Source: M3007 sp046160345
Lineage (GTDB): Bacteria; Bacteroidota; Bacteroidia; Chitinophagales; Saprospiraceae
Reading direction: 5' to 3'
Assembly: GCA_046160345.1 (NCBI GenBank)
Contig: JBJXGO010000027.1
Location: 34,746-98,745 of the forward strand
Length of the DNA: 64,000 bases
Shown here in pieces: positions 50,648 through 60,700 of this stretch (position 1 is its first letter; each line of letters starts with the position of its first letter). Both the position numbers and the translations under genes were made by a program. The notes under the pieces were generated by a model. The model did no database searches, was not told the DNA's origin, and worked only from the letters and a program-made list of their open reading frames with translations.

Positions 50648-50943
50648 ATGCCCGAATCCCTGCTCACCGACACGCTCCCCTCCAACTTCTCCTGGGACAT
50701 GATCCAGGTCCCCGGCGGTACTTTCCTCATGGGCAGCGATGAATACAAGGAAACACTGAACTGGGAGGGGCCCGTCCACCAGGTCACCGGGGCCGATTTT
50801 ACATCGGCAAATTCCCGGTCACGCAGGAGTTCTGGATCGCTGTGATGGGCAAGCAGAACCACTATTCGCTGTTTCATGGCAAGCAGAAGCCGGTAGAACG
50901 CGTGACCTGGAATGAAGCGAAGGTGTTCGTCTATATCCAATAG
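50648..50943 (+). pseudogene. Frameshifted, truncated formylglycine-generating-enzyme-like gene
   Basis: Reads SWDMIQVPGGTFLMGSDEY and then EGPVHQVTGADF, after which one missing T (near 50797) shifts the frame. Resuming one frame over it reads YIGKFPVTQEFWIAVMGK and KPVERVTWNEAKVFVYIQ, then TAG. This is the first ~100 residues of a SUMF1/FGE-type domain; the catalytic C-terminal half is missing. It is a close relative of the fragment at 49294, so the two may be copies of one lost gene. Confidence 0.75.
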
Positions 50944-51017
50944 GAAATCACCTTTAAATCCTTGCCCAACTTCCTCCTTTTCCCCTATTTTTGAACTTTA
51001 CTTTCTATCACTTTCCA

Positions 51018-51221
51018 ATGACAAGAGAGCAAAAAAAGAAGATGGTTGAGGAGTTTTTGGCTAAGCCGGAAAATCTCACCGAATGATTCACAGAACTCCT
51101 TTCCGGAGACAGCATTCACCAGTATGTTGTGGGCTTTACCAACAACAAGGAATGGACGGTTGATTTGCTGGTCGACCAACGGGAGTTTTACGGAATGATC
51201 TTCGAAAACATTACGCTTTGA
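51018..51221 (+). pseudogene. Small gene with an in-frame TGA, uncertain
   Basis: From the ATG at 51018 the frame reads MTREQKKKMVEEFLAKPENL up to a TGA at 51084. It then continues open in the same frame as FTELLSGDSIHQYVVGFTNN to ITL at 51221. The ~67-codon length and coherent composition on both sides of the stop suggest a recently broken small gene. No family recognised. Confidence 0.4.
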
Positions 51222-51653
51222 TGACGGTTCAACTCACAAGGCATAAGGTTCGTAGACATCGGTACTTCGGTTGACGACCTGGGGATCGCCCGCTTCTTGA
51301 AGGCAAGGCACAACCAGGAATGCATCCGGGATTTTGTGAACAGGGAGGAGGTCTTTTAGACCCCCTTCCTCTTCTTTTTTTAGGGCCCAAGTTGTGCTCT
51401 TGCTTCCTTCCTTTTCTTTTTGGCAGTTTTCCCTTTTACAATGGTTCGAGTGTGCCCTTTGTGGGTCTTAATATCCTCTGCTGGGTGGAACTCACCATCC
51501 GTTAAGGATAACAGTTTTCGAGCCTGTTTTGCCATGAACATGGGTAGAAATAAAACCCCAATATTTAACCACTTTTTCGCTGAAAATCAAGACAAAATGG
51601 AACAATTCCCCTAATTTTGAAGCGCGGGGTTGGTCCTGCTTTTTTAGTTCTTT
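51222..51653. other. Degenerate tail of the island
   Basis: A coding-like segment (IRFVDIGTSVDDLGIARFLK onward, ending near 51359) lies in another frame without a start codon, suggesting further gene decay. The rest, up to the right direct repeat, shows no supported gene. Confidence 0.4.
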
Positions 51654-51694
51654 GGGGGCGTGTGGTCGCAAGTTCGAATCTTGTCGTCCCGACT
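51654..51694 (+). repeat. Right direct repeat (attR-like): displaced 3' half of tRNA-Pro
   Basis: Exact 41-bp copy of 43882-43922. Upstream of it the 5' half of the tRNA is absent, so it cannot be a functional tRNA; it marks the far junction of the island. Confidence 0.88.
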
Positions 51695-51699
51695 TGAAA

Positions 51700-51732
51700 G
51701 GCAACCACATTGGTTGCCTTTTGTTTTTTGAG
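51700..51732 (+). terminator. Terminator after the displaced tRNA-Pro end
   Basis: GGCAACC (51700-51706) pairs with GGTTGCC (51712-51718), followed by TTTTGTTTTTT. Best explained as the original terminator of tRNA-Pro, pushed away from the gene by the insertion. Confidence 0.8.
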
Positions 51733-51828
51733 CAACAAACATGCACTTTTTGGTTGTAAATCTGGAATCTAATCATGAGGATTGGAAACGGCTTTTTTTC
51801 CTAAGGTGATGTAGTTTGCTGGGCATGA

Positions 51829-52806
51829 TTAAACATGCACCAATCGGGTAGCATAACTACTAGGTTTGACCGCTTCTTTATCCCCTTTTCTTTGGGGCAT
51901 AAACTGCCAGGGCGTTATCTGGTGCGTCCAGTCAAATTCAGATTTTTCCAGATTTTTCCGCCGGTATTCCATGGGGGTACATAAGCGGTATTTTTTGAAC
52001 AGCCTGTTGAAATTAGCCAGATTATTAAAGCCTGACTTGCTGGCGATCTGGTTGACCGTTTCGTCTGTATCGAGCAGCAGTTTACAGGTGTGCCCTATCC
52101 TTATATCAATCAAAAAATCTGTAAAACTCCTAAAGGCAAATTTTTGAAAAAAGTGGCTGAAGGCGGAGTCGCTCATATTGACCAGCGTTGCTATCTCTCC
52201 GATTTTCAAGTCCGGATTCGCAAAATGCTTCAAAATATACCCATAAGCGATCTGGATACGATTGCTTTCAGACCGAAGTGCTTTGGGAGAGAAGCCCTCA
52301 GTTGCCAATAAGGTGGTATCGTTGGTCTGAGAAAGCAGATCCAACAACTGCAAAAACTCGATGATATTGGTGAAGCCCTTGTCTTCAGTAAGGCCGATCA
52401 TGATCCGCATAGCTTCCTCAAAGGTTTTTCCATGAAATCTAATACCCCGGCTGCAGTCCCGAAGCAGTTGCCGAATCTTGATAAATCGCTCTTTTTGAAA
52501 AAGCTGACCATTGAACAATTCCATGGCAAACTGGATCGTGATCACGCGGTAGGGCTGGCCGTTTTGTTGCAACTGCGCATCACCATCCCATTTATGGTAA
52601 AGATACGGGCCCAATAAGACGAGATCAAAATCGATGTAACGTTCCGTGGAATCGCCGACGATACGAGTGCCTGACATGCCCGCGATCAGATTGAGCTCGT
52701 ATTCCGGGTGGTTGTGAATCGGATAATCAAACCCATTACAGACGGAGTCTAGCACCACAAAAACATCCGGAGTTTTGAGCGGTGTTATTTCACGGTAAAT
52801 ATTCAT
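51829..52806 (-). CDS. AraC-family transcriptional regulator
   Basis: 325 residues. The N-terminal ~150 residues look like a cupin-type sensing domain (YPIHNHPEYELNLIAG). The C-terminal ~100 residues are a double helix-turn-helix (LKIGEIATLVNMSDSAFSHFF, then QIASKSGFNNLANFNRLFKK and TPMEYRRKN), the AraC signature. It is divergent from susC with a 183-base gap, so it probably controls the SusC/SusD locus in response to a sugar. The direction of control and the ligand are unknown. It is the first gene beyond the island's right end. Confidence 0.92.
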   Translation of the reverse strand: MNIYREITPLKTPDVFVVLDSVCNGFDYPIHNHPEYELNLIAGMSGTRIVGDSTERYIDFDLVLLGPYLYHKWDGDAQLQQNGQPYRVITIQFAMELFNGQLFQKERFIKIRQLLRDCSRGIRFHGKTFEEAMRIMIGLTEDKGFTNIIEFLQLLDLLSQTNDTTLLATEGFSPKALRSESNRIQIAYGYILKHFANPDLKIGEIATLVNMSDSAFSHFFQKFAFRSFTDFLIDIRIGHTCKLLLDTDETVNQIASKSGFNNLANFNRLFKKYRLCTPMEYRRKNLEKSEFDWTHQITPWQFMPQRKGDKEAVKPSSYATRLVHV

Positions 52807-52989
52807 TCTGTAAATTATATTTCTGAAAACGGCGGATAGTCAAAATTTTAATCAGCATTAGATGCTTGAGAAGAATATAATGATGAATTTAAAACATGTT
52901 CATAAAAGTACAATCTTTTTACTTTATAGTATCGGGTTTCTTTTTTTCCCTGAGTGACATTTGCCAAACTCAATCACTATCCGCTGGCT

Positions 52990-55900
52990 ATGAGCACTTC
53001 TATTTCTATTAAAACGTTGCTGTGCAAGGGTCTTTTGATCTGGCACGATGCATCCAGTGCACGTTTTTTATCTCCACATTTGATACGCTTTATCATCTTT
53101 ATACTCCTGCTATTCAGCCTTCAGATCGCAGGTGCACAAACCTTTGAGGTGTCCGGAACGGTTGTATCGAACGAAGGGGGAGAGGCCTTGATCGGTGTAA
53201 GCATTCAGGAAATGGGCGTATCTCCCGGAAATGGCACCCTAACCGATATTAACGGGGCTTTTCGGTTGACTCTGGCCTCTTCCAGTGCGAAATTACTTTT
53301 CCGCTACACGGGCTTTTCCGACCGGGAAGTATCGGTGCAAAGCCGTGCCATACTTCCTGTGATCATGAGCATAGGGGTGAACCTTTTGCAGGATGTGGTC
53401 GTGACCGGCTACAAAAAAGAGATCCGCAGTGATATATCCTCCGCCATCACCTCCATAAAATCTAAGGACATTGAAAAACTGGTCGTTGTAGGCATTGATC
53501 AGGCCTTGCAAGGGCAGGCGCCTGGTGTTATGGTCACACAGGTAACCGGATCCCCCGGCGACGATATTGCCGTGCGCATCCGTGGGGCTGGTACGCTGGG
53601 CAACAACAATCCACTTTTTGTCATCGATGGTGTTCCGACCACAGGTAATATCAACATGTTTTCTCCCGGCGACATCGAATCGATCGAGGTCTTGAAAGAC
53701 GGTGCCGCAGCAGCTATTTACGGCGCCCGAGCTGCCAACGGCGTGGTACTCATCACCACTAAGCGCGGCAAATCAGGCAAACCAACGTTTAGTTTTGAAG
53801 CCTATTCCGGTATTCAAAATGTGGTCAGCCTGCCGACTTTGCTCAACTCGGAGGAATACCTGACCATTCGCAACGAAGCCATCACCAACGCCAATACCCT
53901 CCGCAATCCAGCCAATCAGCTGGAATTGTACGATCCGGCTATTCTGGATACCCTACCCAATATTGATTGGTTGGATCAGGTGTTCAACCCCGCTCCAATC
54001 CAGCATTATGCCCTTTCTGCTTCTGGCGGCGGCGAATCAAGCAATTTTTACTTGTCAGGCGAATACCATACCCAGGATGGTATATTCAAAGGCCAGGGTT
54101 TTGATAAATACCAGCTGCGATTCAACGGCGAGATCGGCAACAAACGTTTCAAATTGGGTAACAACCTTTCGTTCTCCCATACCGATAGGAAGGTGATCGG
54201 CGGTTCGGGCGACGGCTTTGGCCCTGGAAATGAATTGAGCGGTATCCGTTACGCACTTATTGCAGCTCCGGTTTTTCGCAGCCAATATGCAGATGGAAGG
54301 TATGTCAAGGTCAGTTCCGAACTCGGCGACCCCACCCTGTACGGTGACGGCAATGCAAACCCGGTTGTTTTTATCAACAATACCGATTGGAACATCAAAC
54401 GATACCGGATATTTGGGAATGTATTTGCTGAACTAAAACTAATGGAGGGGCTCAAGTTGCGCACGGCCTTGGGTGGCGATTTTCAGTTTGAGCAGGAAAA
54501 GCTATACAAAGAACGCCTTTCTGAGGCTATTTATAACCCCACCTCGCTCAATGAGGGTCGAGTATTCAATCAGACCCTGGTGTGGAACAACACCGCAGAT
54601 TTTCAGCGAACCTTTGGCGGTCACCGAATTTCCGCACTGTTGGGCATGGAGGCTATCCAGAATCATACCGATTATTTGGGTGCATCTGCTAATAATTTCC
54701 GTCGAACCGACCTACTGTTCCGGTACATTGATGCGAGCATCCCAGAAGCAATCGGCAATGTTGGGGCCTCAGGGATTGCCACAGAATGGGCTTTGTTGTC
54801 CTACTTTGCACAGGCCGGATATTCCTACAAAAGCCGTTACGTGCTGAGTGCTGCGGTGCGCCGCGACGGTTCTTCACGATTTGGGAAAAACAATCGCTGG
54901 GCTGTTTTCCCTTCCGTTTCTGCAGCCTGGAATGTATCGAATGAACGATTTTTTGACCCGATCAAATTCATATCCAGCTTGAAGATCCGGGCCAGCTGGG
55001 GCCAACTCGGCAACCAGGAGATCGGGATCTACCCTTATAGTTCGCTGGTTAGCACAGGAAATCAGGTGTATGTTTTTGGCAACCAGATCGTAACAGGTGC
55101 TACCATTCTCGAAACCGGAAACAGCAATATCCGTTGGGAAACCAGCACCCAGATTAACCTAGGGATGGACATGAGTTTTTGGGCAGACCGGTTTTCTTTG
55201 ATCGCCGATGTGTTCCGCAAAACCACCGATGATATCTTGATCCGTGTACCGGTGCCACAAGCAGGCGGCTCGGTCAGGCCACCTTATGTCAACGCCGCTT
55301 CGGTTGAAAACAAGGGTGTGGAACTTGGCCTTATTTACAAAAATCGCATAGAAAAATTCAATTACAGTATCGGGGCAAACATCTCTGCGATCCGCAATAA
55401 AGTCACCTCCATTGCCAACAGCGAACCGATTCTGGGTGGCTTTGGCCTCTCCGATGGCGCTTTGACCAAAACAGAAACCGGCTTCCCGGTCGGGTCATTC
55501 TTCCTGTATCAATCGATGGGGATTTTCCAGACACAGGAAGAAATAGATGGCAGCCCGTTCCAAACTACCAATACACGTCCGGGCGACGTTCGGTTTGCTG
55601 ACCTGAATGGTGACAATAAAATTGACGACAAAGACCGTACGCATATTGGCAACCCGTTTCCGAATTTCACCTATGGGGTCAACCTGGGTTTCAATTGGAA
55701 AAACTTCGATTTTTCAACCCTGCTTCAAGGTGTACAAGGCAACGATGTGTATTTCTTATACGGCAATTTTGCCTACGAAACACAGTCGCGCGGATTCAAT
55801 TCTTACAGCGATATCCTCAACCGTTGGACCCCCGCAAACCCCAACACCGACATCCCGAAAGTAAGTCTGGACGACCGCAATGGCAACCGTCGCGCGTCGA

Positions 55901-56184
55901 CTCGATTCCTGAAAGATGGTTCATACCTGCGTGTCCGAAATATTGCGCTGGGCTATAATTTTAAAGACCTGCTCAAGTGGAAAGATATTGGTGGTTTCAG
56001 GTTGTATATCACGGCACAAAATGCGCTTACATTCACGAAATATCCGGGCTTGGATCCAGAGATTCAGGCAAATGCTAATGACACTCGTGGCCTGGGGCTT
56101 TCTTCAGATCTCGCAGTGGGGATCGACTGGGGAACAGTGCCCGCGCCAAGAACCTTTATTATGGGCTTGAAACTGGATTTTTAA
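52990..56184 (+). CDS. susC: SusC/RagA-family TonB-linked outer-membrane protein
   Basis: 1064 residues from the ATG at 52990; a GTG at 52954 would only lengthen an already long N-region. The signal ends LFSLQIAGAQ. Domains: CarboxypepD_reg-like (EVSGTVVSNEGGEALIGVSI), then a TonB-box/plug stretch (DVVVTGYKKEIRSDISSAI, IRIRGAGTLGNNNPLFVIDG-type and EVLKDGAAAAIYGARAANGV, the classic SusC signature), then a 22-strand barrel ending FIMGLKLDF. It imports glycan oligosaccharides with the SusD lipoprotein whose gene starts 42 bases later. Overall substrate is unknown. Confidence 0.95.
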   Translation: MSTSISIKTLLCKGLLIWHDASSARFLSPHLIRFIIFILLLFSLQIAGAQTFEVSGTVVSNEGGEALIGVSIQEMGVSPGNGTLTDINGAFRLTLASSSAKLLFRYTGFSDREVSVQSRAILPVIMSIGVNLLQDVVVTGYKKEIRSDISSAITSIKSKDIEKLVVVGIDQALQGQAPGVMVTQVTGSPGDDIAVRIRGAGTLGNNNPLFVIDGVPTTGNINMFSPGDIESIEVLKDGAAAAIYGARAANGVVLITTKRGKSGKPTFSFEAYSGIQNVVSLPTLLNSEEYLTIRNEAITNANTLRNPANQLELYDPAILDTLPNIDWLDQVFNPAPIQHYALSASGGGESSNFYLSGEYHTQDGIFKGQGFDKYQLRFNGEIGNKRFKLGNNLSFSHTDRKVIGGSGDGFGPGNELSGIRYALIAAPVFRSQYADGRYVKVSSELGDPTLYGDGNANPVVFINNTDWNIKRYRIFGNVFAELKLMEGLKLRTALGGDFQFEQEKLYKERLSEAIYNPTSLNEGRVFNQTLVWNNTADFQRTFGGHRISALLGMEAIQNHTDYLGASANNFRRTDLLFRYIDASIPEAIGNVGASGIATEWALLSYFAQAGYSYKSRYVLSAAVRRDGSSRFGKNNRWAVFPSVSAAWNVSNERFFDPIKFISSLKIRASWGQLGNQEIGIYPYSSLVSTGNQVYVFGNQIVTGATILETGNSNIRWETSTQINLGMDMSFWADRFSLIADVFRKTTDDILIRVPVPQAGGSVRPPYVNAASVENKGVELGLIYKNRIEKFNYSIGANISAIRNKVTSIANSEPILGGFGLSDGALTKTETGFPVGSFFLYQSMGIFQTQEEIDGSPFQTTNTRPGDVRFADLNGDNKIDDKDRTHIGNPFPNFTYGVNLGFNWKNFDFSTLLQGVQGNDVYFLYGNFAYETQSRGFNSYSDILNRWTPANPNTDIPKVSLDDRNGNRRASTRFLKDGSYLRVRNIALGYNFKDLLKWKDIGGFRLYITAQNALTFTKYPGLDPEIQANANDTRGLGLSSDLAVGIDWGTVPAPRTFIMGLKLDF

Positions 56185-56226
56185 ATGCCTTTTTACCCGC
56201 AACTTTGGTCGCAGACCAGATACATT

Positions 56227-57657
56227 ATGAAATTATTACACTACATAATCATTCTTTTGACGCTTGTTTTCAGCTCCTGTCAGGGCATCCTCGACAAAGA
56301 ACCCATTGCCATTCTGGATGCAGGTTCCTTTTTCCAAACGGAAGACGATGCGGTGCAGGCGCTGAATGCCGCCTACCAGCCCCTGCTGTTCAGCAATGAT
56401 AACAACAATTTCTACTGGGCTTTTGCTGTAATCACTTCCGACGAAGCCATCACAGGCGGCGATGGCTCACGCCCCGGATTGGTAGAAATGGACGCATTCA
56501 CTTTCACGCCACGTACCCAGGAACTCAACGATTTCTGGAAGCTGCAATACACGGGCATTACCCAATGCAACCTGGTATTGGACAATGTGCCCAATATCGA
56601 AATGAGTGAGCCTCGACGGAATCAGATTATCGGCGAGGCATTGTTCCTCCGTTCCTACTATTATTTTCTATTGACGCAGGTGTTTGGAGATGTCCCGCTT
56701 TTCACCCAAGTGGCCCCTCCGGAAGATTTGAAAGTGGCCAAGACTCCAAAATCTACAATTTATGCTCAAATAGAAACGGATTGCGAACGCGCAGCAAGCC
56801 TATTGCCCGATCAACACCTTGCAAAAAATGTAGGTCGGGCGACCAAAGGCAGCGCGTATGCCCTGGCCGCGAAGACTTTTTTGTATGAAAAAAATTGGGA
56901 GAAAGTCCTTGAATATACCTCAAAAGTTAAGGCTGTGGGTACCTATGCACTGATGACGGACTACCAGGACAATTTCAGGAAAAACACCCAAAATAATGCA
57001 GAATCCGTCTGGGAGATCCAGCATACTAACCTGGAACTAGGTGTTGGCAATTTTCTGAACCAATGGTGGGCCTCTAAGAAATATGAAGGCTACGGATTTG
57101 CTGAGGCGAATGAATCATTTGTGCTGTCTTTCGAGCCTGGAGATCCGCGCAGAAAGTTTACCGTGGCTTCCAACAACGAGGACTACTTCGGTGTGGTGTA
57201 CAAAAACTCTTTTTCCTCAACCAAATACAGCGTTCGAAAATACCTGCAAGCCAAGGACTCGGTGACGCAAAAAGCAGATGGCGATATCAACTATGCGGCC
57301 ATCCGTTTTGCTGAAGTATTGCTCTGGGAGGCCGAGGCACTCACGGAACTCAACCGCATGGGAGAGGCGCAGGTCCCGCTCGAATTGGTGCGTGCCCGAG
57401 CCCGTGCTCAGGCGACCGATCCACTCACGGCCCTTCCGCCTGTAACAGCAACGGATCAGCAAGCCATGCGTGATGCGGTGCGCTACGAACGTCAGGTGGA
57501 GTTGGGATTTGAACTGCATCGCTATTTTGACCTTGTCCGTTGGGGTATTGCCGGGACGGTATTGCCTGGCTTTCAGGTAGGCAAACACGAGGTCTTTCCT
57601 TTGCCGCAAACGGAGATTGACTTGAATCCGGCGTTGTTGCAGAATCCGAACTATTGA
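56227..57657 (+). CDS. susD: SusD/RagB-family glycan-binding lipoprotein
   Basis: 476 residues from the ATG at 56227, which gives the lipoprotein signal MKLLHYIIILLTLVFSSC (Cys18); an earlier in-frame ATG at 56185 would add 14 residues before it. TPR-like helices and conserved SusD phrases are visible (NQIIGEALFLRSYYYFLLTQVFGDVPL, RYERQVELGFELHRYFDLVRWG, FPLPQTEIDLNP near the end). It forms the lid over the SusC barrel and binds the glycan at the surface. It directly follows susC, as is standard. Confidence 0.95.
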   Translation: MKLLHYIIILLTLVFSSCQGILDKEPIAILDAGSFFQTEDDAVQALNAAYQPLLFSNDNNNFYWAFAVITSDEAITGGDGSRPGLVEMDAFTFTPRTQELNDFWKLQYTGITQCNLVLDNVPNIEMSEPRRNQIIGEALFLRSYYYFLLTQVFGDVPLFTQVAPPEDLKVAKTPKSTIYAQIETDCERAASLLPDQHLAKNVGRATKGSAYALAAKTFLYEKNWEKVLEYTSKVKAVGTYALMTDYQDNFRKNTQNNAESVWEIQHTNLELGVGNFLNQWWASKKYEGYGFAEANESFVLSFEPGDPRRKFTVASNNEDYFGVVYKNSFSSTKYSVRKYLQAKDSVTQKADGDINYAAIRFAEVLLWEAEALTELNRMGEAQVPLELVRARARAQATDPLTALPPVTATDQQAMRDAVRYERQVELGFELHRYFDLVRWGIAGTVLPGFQVGKHEVFPLPQTEIDLNPALLQNPNY

Positions 57658-57670
57658 TTTTCCAATCTAT

Positions 57671-57748
57671 TTTGAACCACATAGTTCACATAGCACACAT
57701 AGTCTTATAGAGAAAACTATGTGTGCTATGTGAACTATGTGGTTCAAA
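57671..57748 (+). repeat. Perfect 33-bp inverted repeat between susD and the next gene
   Basis: The arms 57671-57703 and 57716-57748 are exact inverted copies, separated by 12 bases. In RNA this is a very stable hairpin 14 bases after the susD stop and 17 bases before the next ATG. It has no T-run of terminator type, so processing, attenuation or an inserted repeat unit are alternatives. Confidence 0.9.
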
Positions 57749-57764
57749 TAAAAACATCTTATTC

Positions 57765-60700
57765 ATGGCTTTTGCGCCCCGCATAATAATTCTCTGGTTA
57801 GCCCTATTATGGTCAGTCAGCTCGCTTAGTGGTCAATCAGGCCAAATCGCCTTGCCCCGGGTAGAGCAGATGCCCAATCAGCCAGCTCCTTACAATATAC
57901 GCAACTGGAAGCAGGTAGCCCGGCAATATGACACCTTTGTCTACGACCTACAAAAAACAGGCCAGTACCTGCCGCTTTCCAGCCTGGGTTCAGGGGGGGT
58001 GAATTATCCTCAAAATCCGACTTTTCGACTCCATACTTATGTTGGCACGAACTCGCCTTTAGGCAATGAGGCCATTAATGTTTTGCCTTCGCTGGTAGGG
58101 GCCACCCTGGTAGGGGCGGACAAGGCCAACCAATTTGGCAAAAACTGGCTGCTTATGAGCCAGGATTTTTTCAACAAGGCCAATGGCGAACATATTTACC
58201 TCAACAATGCAGGGGCAAGCAGTGGCGGTGATTGGTGGTACGACCTGATGCCCAATGTGTATTTCTATCAGTTGTATGATTTGTATCCAAATCTGGGTGG
58301 CGAAGCAACCTTGCAATTTACTACCATTGCCAATCAATTTCTGGCAGCCGTACGTGCCATGGGCGGCAGCGATGCACCTTGGGAACCTGCTTATATGAAT
58401 TACCGTGCCTGGAAATTCAAAACCATGGAACCGAATACCAACGGCGTAAAGGAACCCGAGGCTGCCGGGGCCTATGCCTGGGTGTTGTACAATGCCTGGA
58501 AAGAAACCGGAAATCCTGAATACCTGAAAGGCGCAGAATGGTCCATCGAGTTCTTAAATGATTGGACCTCAAATCCATCCTACGAATTGCAATTGCCTTA
58601 TGGTACTTACACGGCAGCAAAAATGAACGCCGAACTCGGCACCAATTACGACATCCAAAAAATGCTCAACTGGTCGTTTGACCGTGGTCCTTTGCGGGGC
58701 TGGGGCACTATCGTTGGCACTTGGGGCGGTTTCGATGTGTCTGGATTGGTAGGCGAAGCCAACGATATGGGCAATGATTATGCTTTTCAACTCAACGGCG
58801 TTCAACAAGCTGCAGCACTGGTGCCGATGGTGCGTTACGACAAACGTTTTGCCCGCGCTATTGGCAAGTGGGTGCTCAATTTGTCGAATGCCACGAGGCT
58901 CTATTACCCCGGTTTTTTGCCAGCCAATTTGCAGGACGCCACCGCCTGGTCGAACGCAAATGACCCGCAACAAGTGATGGGCTATGAAGCCCTGCGTCAG
59001 AAATTTCAGAATCTCTCCCCTTTTTCCACCGGAGATGCGGTACAAGGCGGCTGGGCGACAACAAACCTGGCGCTTTACGGTACAGGATCCATCGGCTACC
59101 TCGGGGCAATTATGGAAAAAACCAATGTGGATAAGGTACTCAAACTTGATCTGTTGAAAACTGATTTTTATGGGAGCGAAGCTTACCCGACCTATCTGAT
59201 CTACAATTCACATCCCACTGCTCAAACCATTCAGTTTGCTGCCGGCAATAGCCCAGCTGATATTTATGAATCGCTTTCCGAGAGTTTTCTTTTGCAAAAC
59301 GTTTCGGGACTGGTCAATCTAATTATCCCGGCAAATCAGGCCATTATTGTGACCATTTGTCCTGCTGGTGGTGCTGTTTCCTATGTTCAAAACAAAATGC
59401 TGGTGAACGGTTTGGTGGTTGATTTTGATCAACATGCCCATGCCTATACAAACGCCCCCCGGATAAAAGCACTGATCGCAACGAAAAACCCGCTGGAGCT
59501 CAATGATTCGACCACGGTCTATGCAACCGTTGAGGACATCGATTCCGGCCAGATCAATTATGAATGGAGTGCCACGGATGGGAGTTTTTCCGGATCAGGC
59601 GCAAACATTCAATTTCAGGCTCCGTCAAATCAGGGCCTCCTCGAGATTCGCCTGATCGTCCATGACCCGGAGGGTAATCGCGACACCGCATTCCTGCAAA
59701 TGACCATCGTTGCGGAGATCAACGATGCGCCTCAGATTCTTGAAATTCAAAAAAGTGTGGCGTATGTATCGCCCAGCGAAACCCTGCAACTTACCTGCCT
59801 TGCCACCGATGCGAACAACGACCCGCTGAGCTATGCGTGGACTGCAACAGGCGGCACCTTTAACGGAACCGGCAATGCCGTTGACTGGACCGCCCCGGCT
59901 TCGGAGGGGATTTTTGATGTTACGGCGAAGGTCAGTGACGACGAGGGATTGTTTGCCCAGACCAACACGAAGATTTTGGTGAAAAACTTCGTGGTCATGC
60001 CCGGAGACCTCGTTGCCCATTACCCATTTTCGGGGAATGCTAATGATGTCAGCGGCAACCAACTGCACGGACAGGCCAATGGGGCTATCCTGACCACCGA
60101 CCAAAACGGTGGACAACAACGCGCCTATTATTTCAATGGCGGCGTCCAAAACATTACCGTGCCCAATGATCCGCTGCTCAATTTTCAGGATGGCATCACG
60201 GTGAGCTGTTGGTTCAAAGCCAATGCTTTGCCGGAAAAAGAATCGTTTCTACTCTCGCACGGCTCCTGGCAAAACCGCTGGAAACTATCCATCACTCCGG
60301 AAAAATACCTGCGTTGGACGGTCAATACATTGCTGGGCATTGCAGATCTGGATGTCGACGTTCCCATACAAACCGATCAATTTTATCATGTCGCCGCTAC
60401 TTACGACGGCTCCTTGCTGGCCTTGTACCTCAATGGTAATCTCCACACATACAAGGTTTTATCCGGGAAAATCCGCACCACGACGTTCCCATTTCTGATG
60501 GGGCAAATGCTGCCCGCACAATCGGAGTATAATTTCAAAGGCGTAATGGATGCGGTCAAAATTTATGACTACGCCTTGCCACCGGATGGTGTGAAAAGTC
60601 TTTTTGAGGAAGCGGTGAGTGGGGTTCATCAGCCAGGTTTTACTGAAACACAAACGCTTGAACTGTCTCCAAATCCGGTTTCGGAGATACTGACGATTCG

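Larger units (their letters stand above)
43921..51653. mobile_element. Genomic island integrated at tRNA-Pro
   Basis: The 7772-bp unit is bounded by a 41-bp exact direct repeat, of which the left copy is the 3' half of an intact tRNA-Pro and the right copy (51654-51694) is a displaced fragment followed by a strong terminator. This is the classic footprint of tyrosine-recombinase integration into a tRNA gene. Cargo: a Cys-rich-repeat membrane protein, a tailspike-like beta-helix protein, a FISUMP-domain protein and several broken genes. No integrase, excisionase or transposase frame is visible, so it is decayed or mobilised in trans. Confidence 0.78.

Noticed and set aside
43921..51653. Integrase or transposase within the island
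   Set aside because: All frames were read for tyrosine/serine recombinase and DDE motifs; none was convincing, so none is annotated.
51492..51776. Minus-strand open frame reading SGRQDSNLRPHAP
   Set aside because: This phrase is the well-known artefact of translating the antisense of a tRNA; the frame crosses the displaced tRNA-Pro fragment.
52954..52989. GTG start for susC at 52954
   Set aside because: It would add 12 residues before an already long signal region; the ATG at 52990 is simpler.
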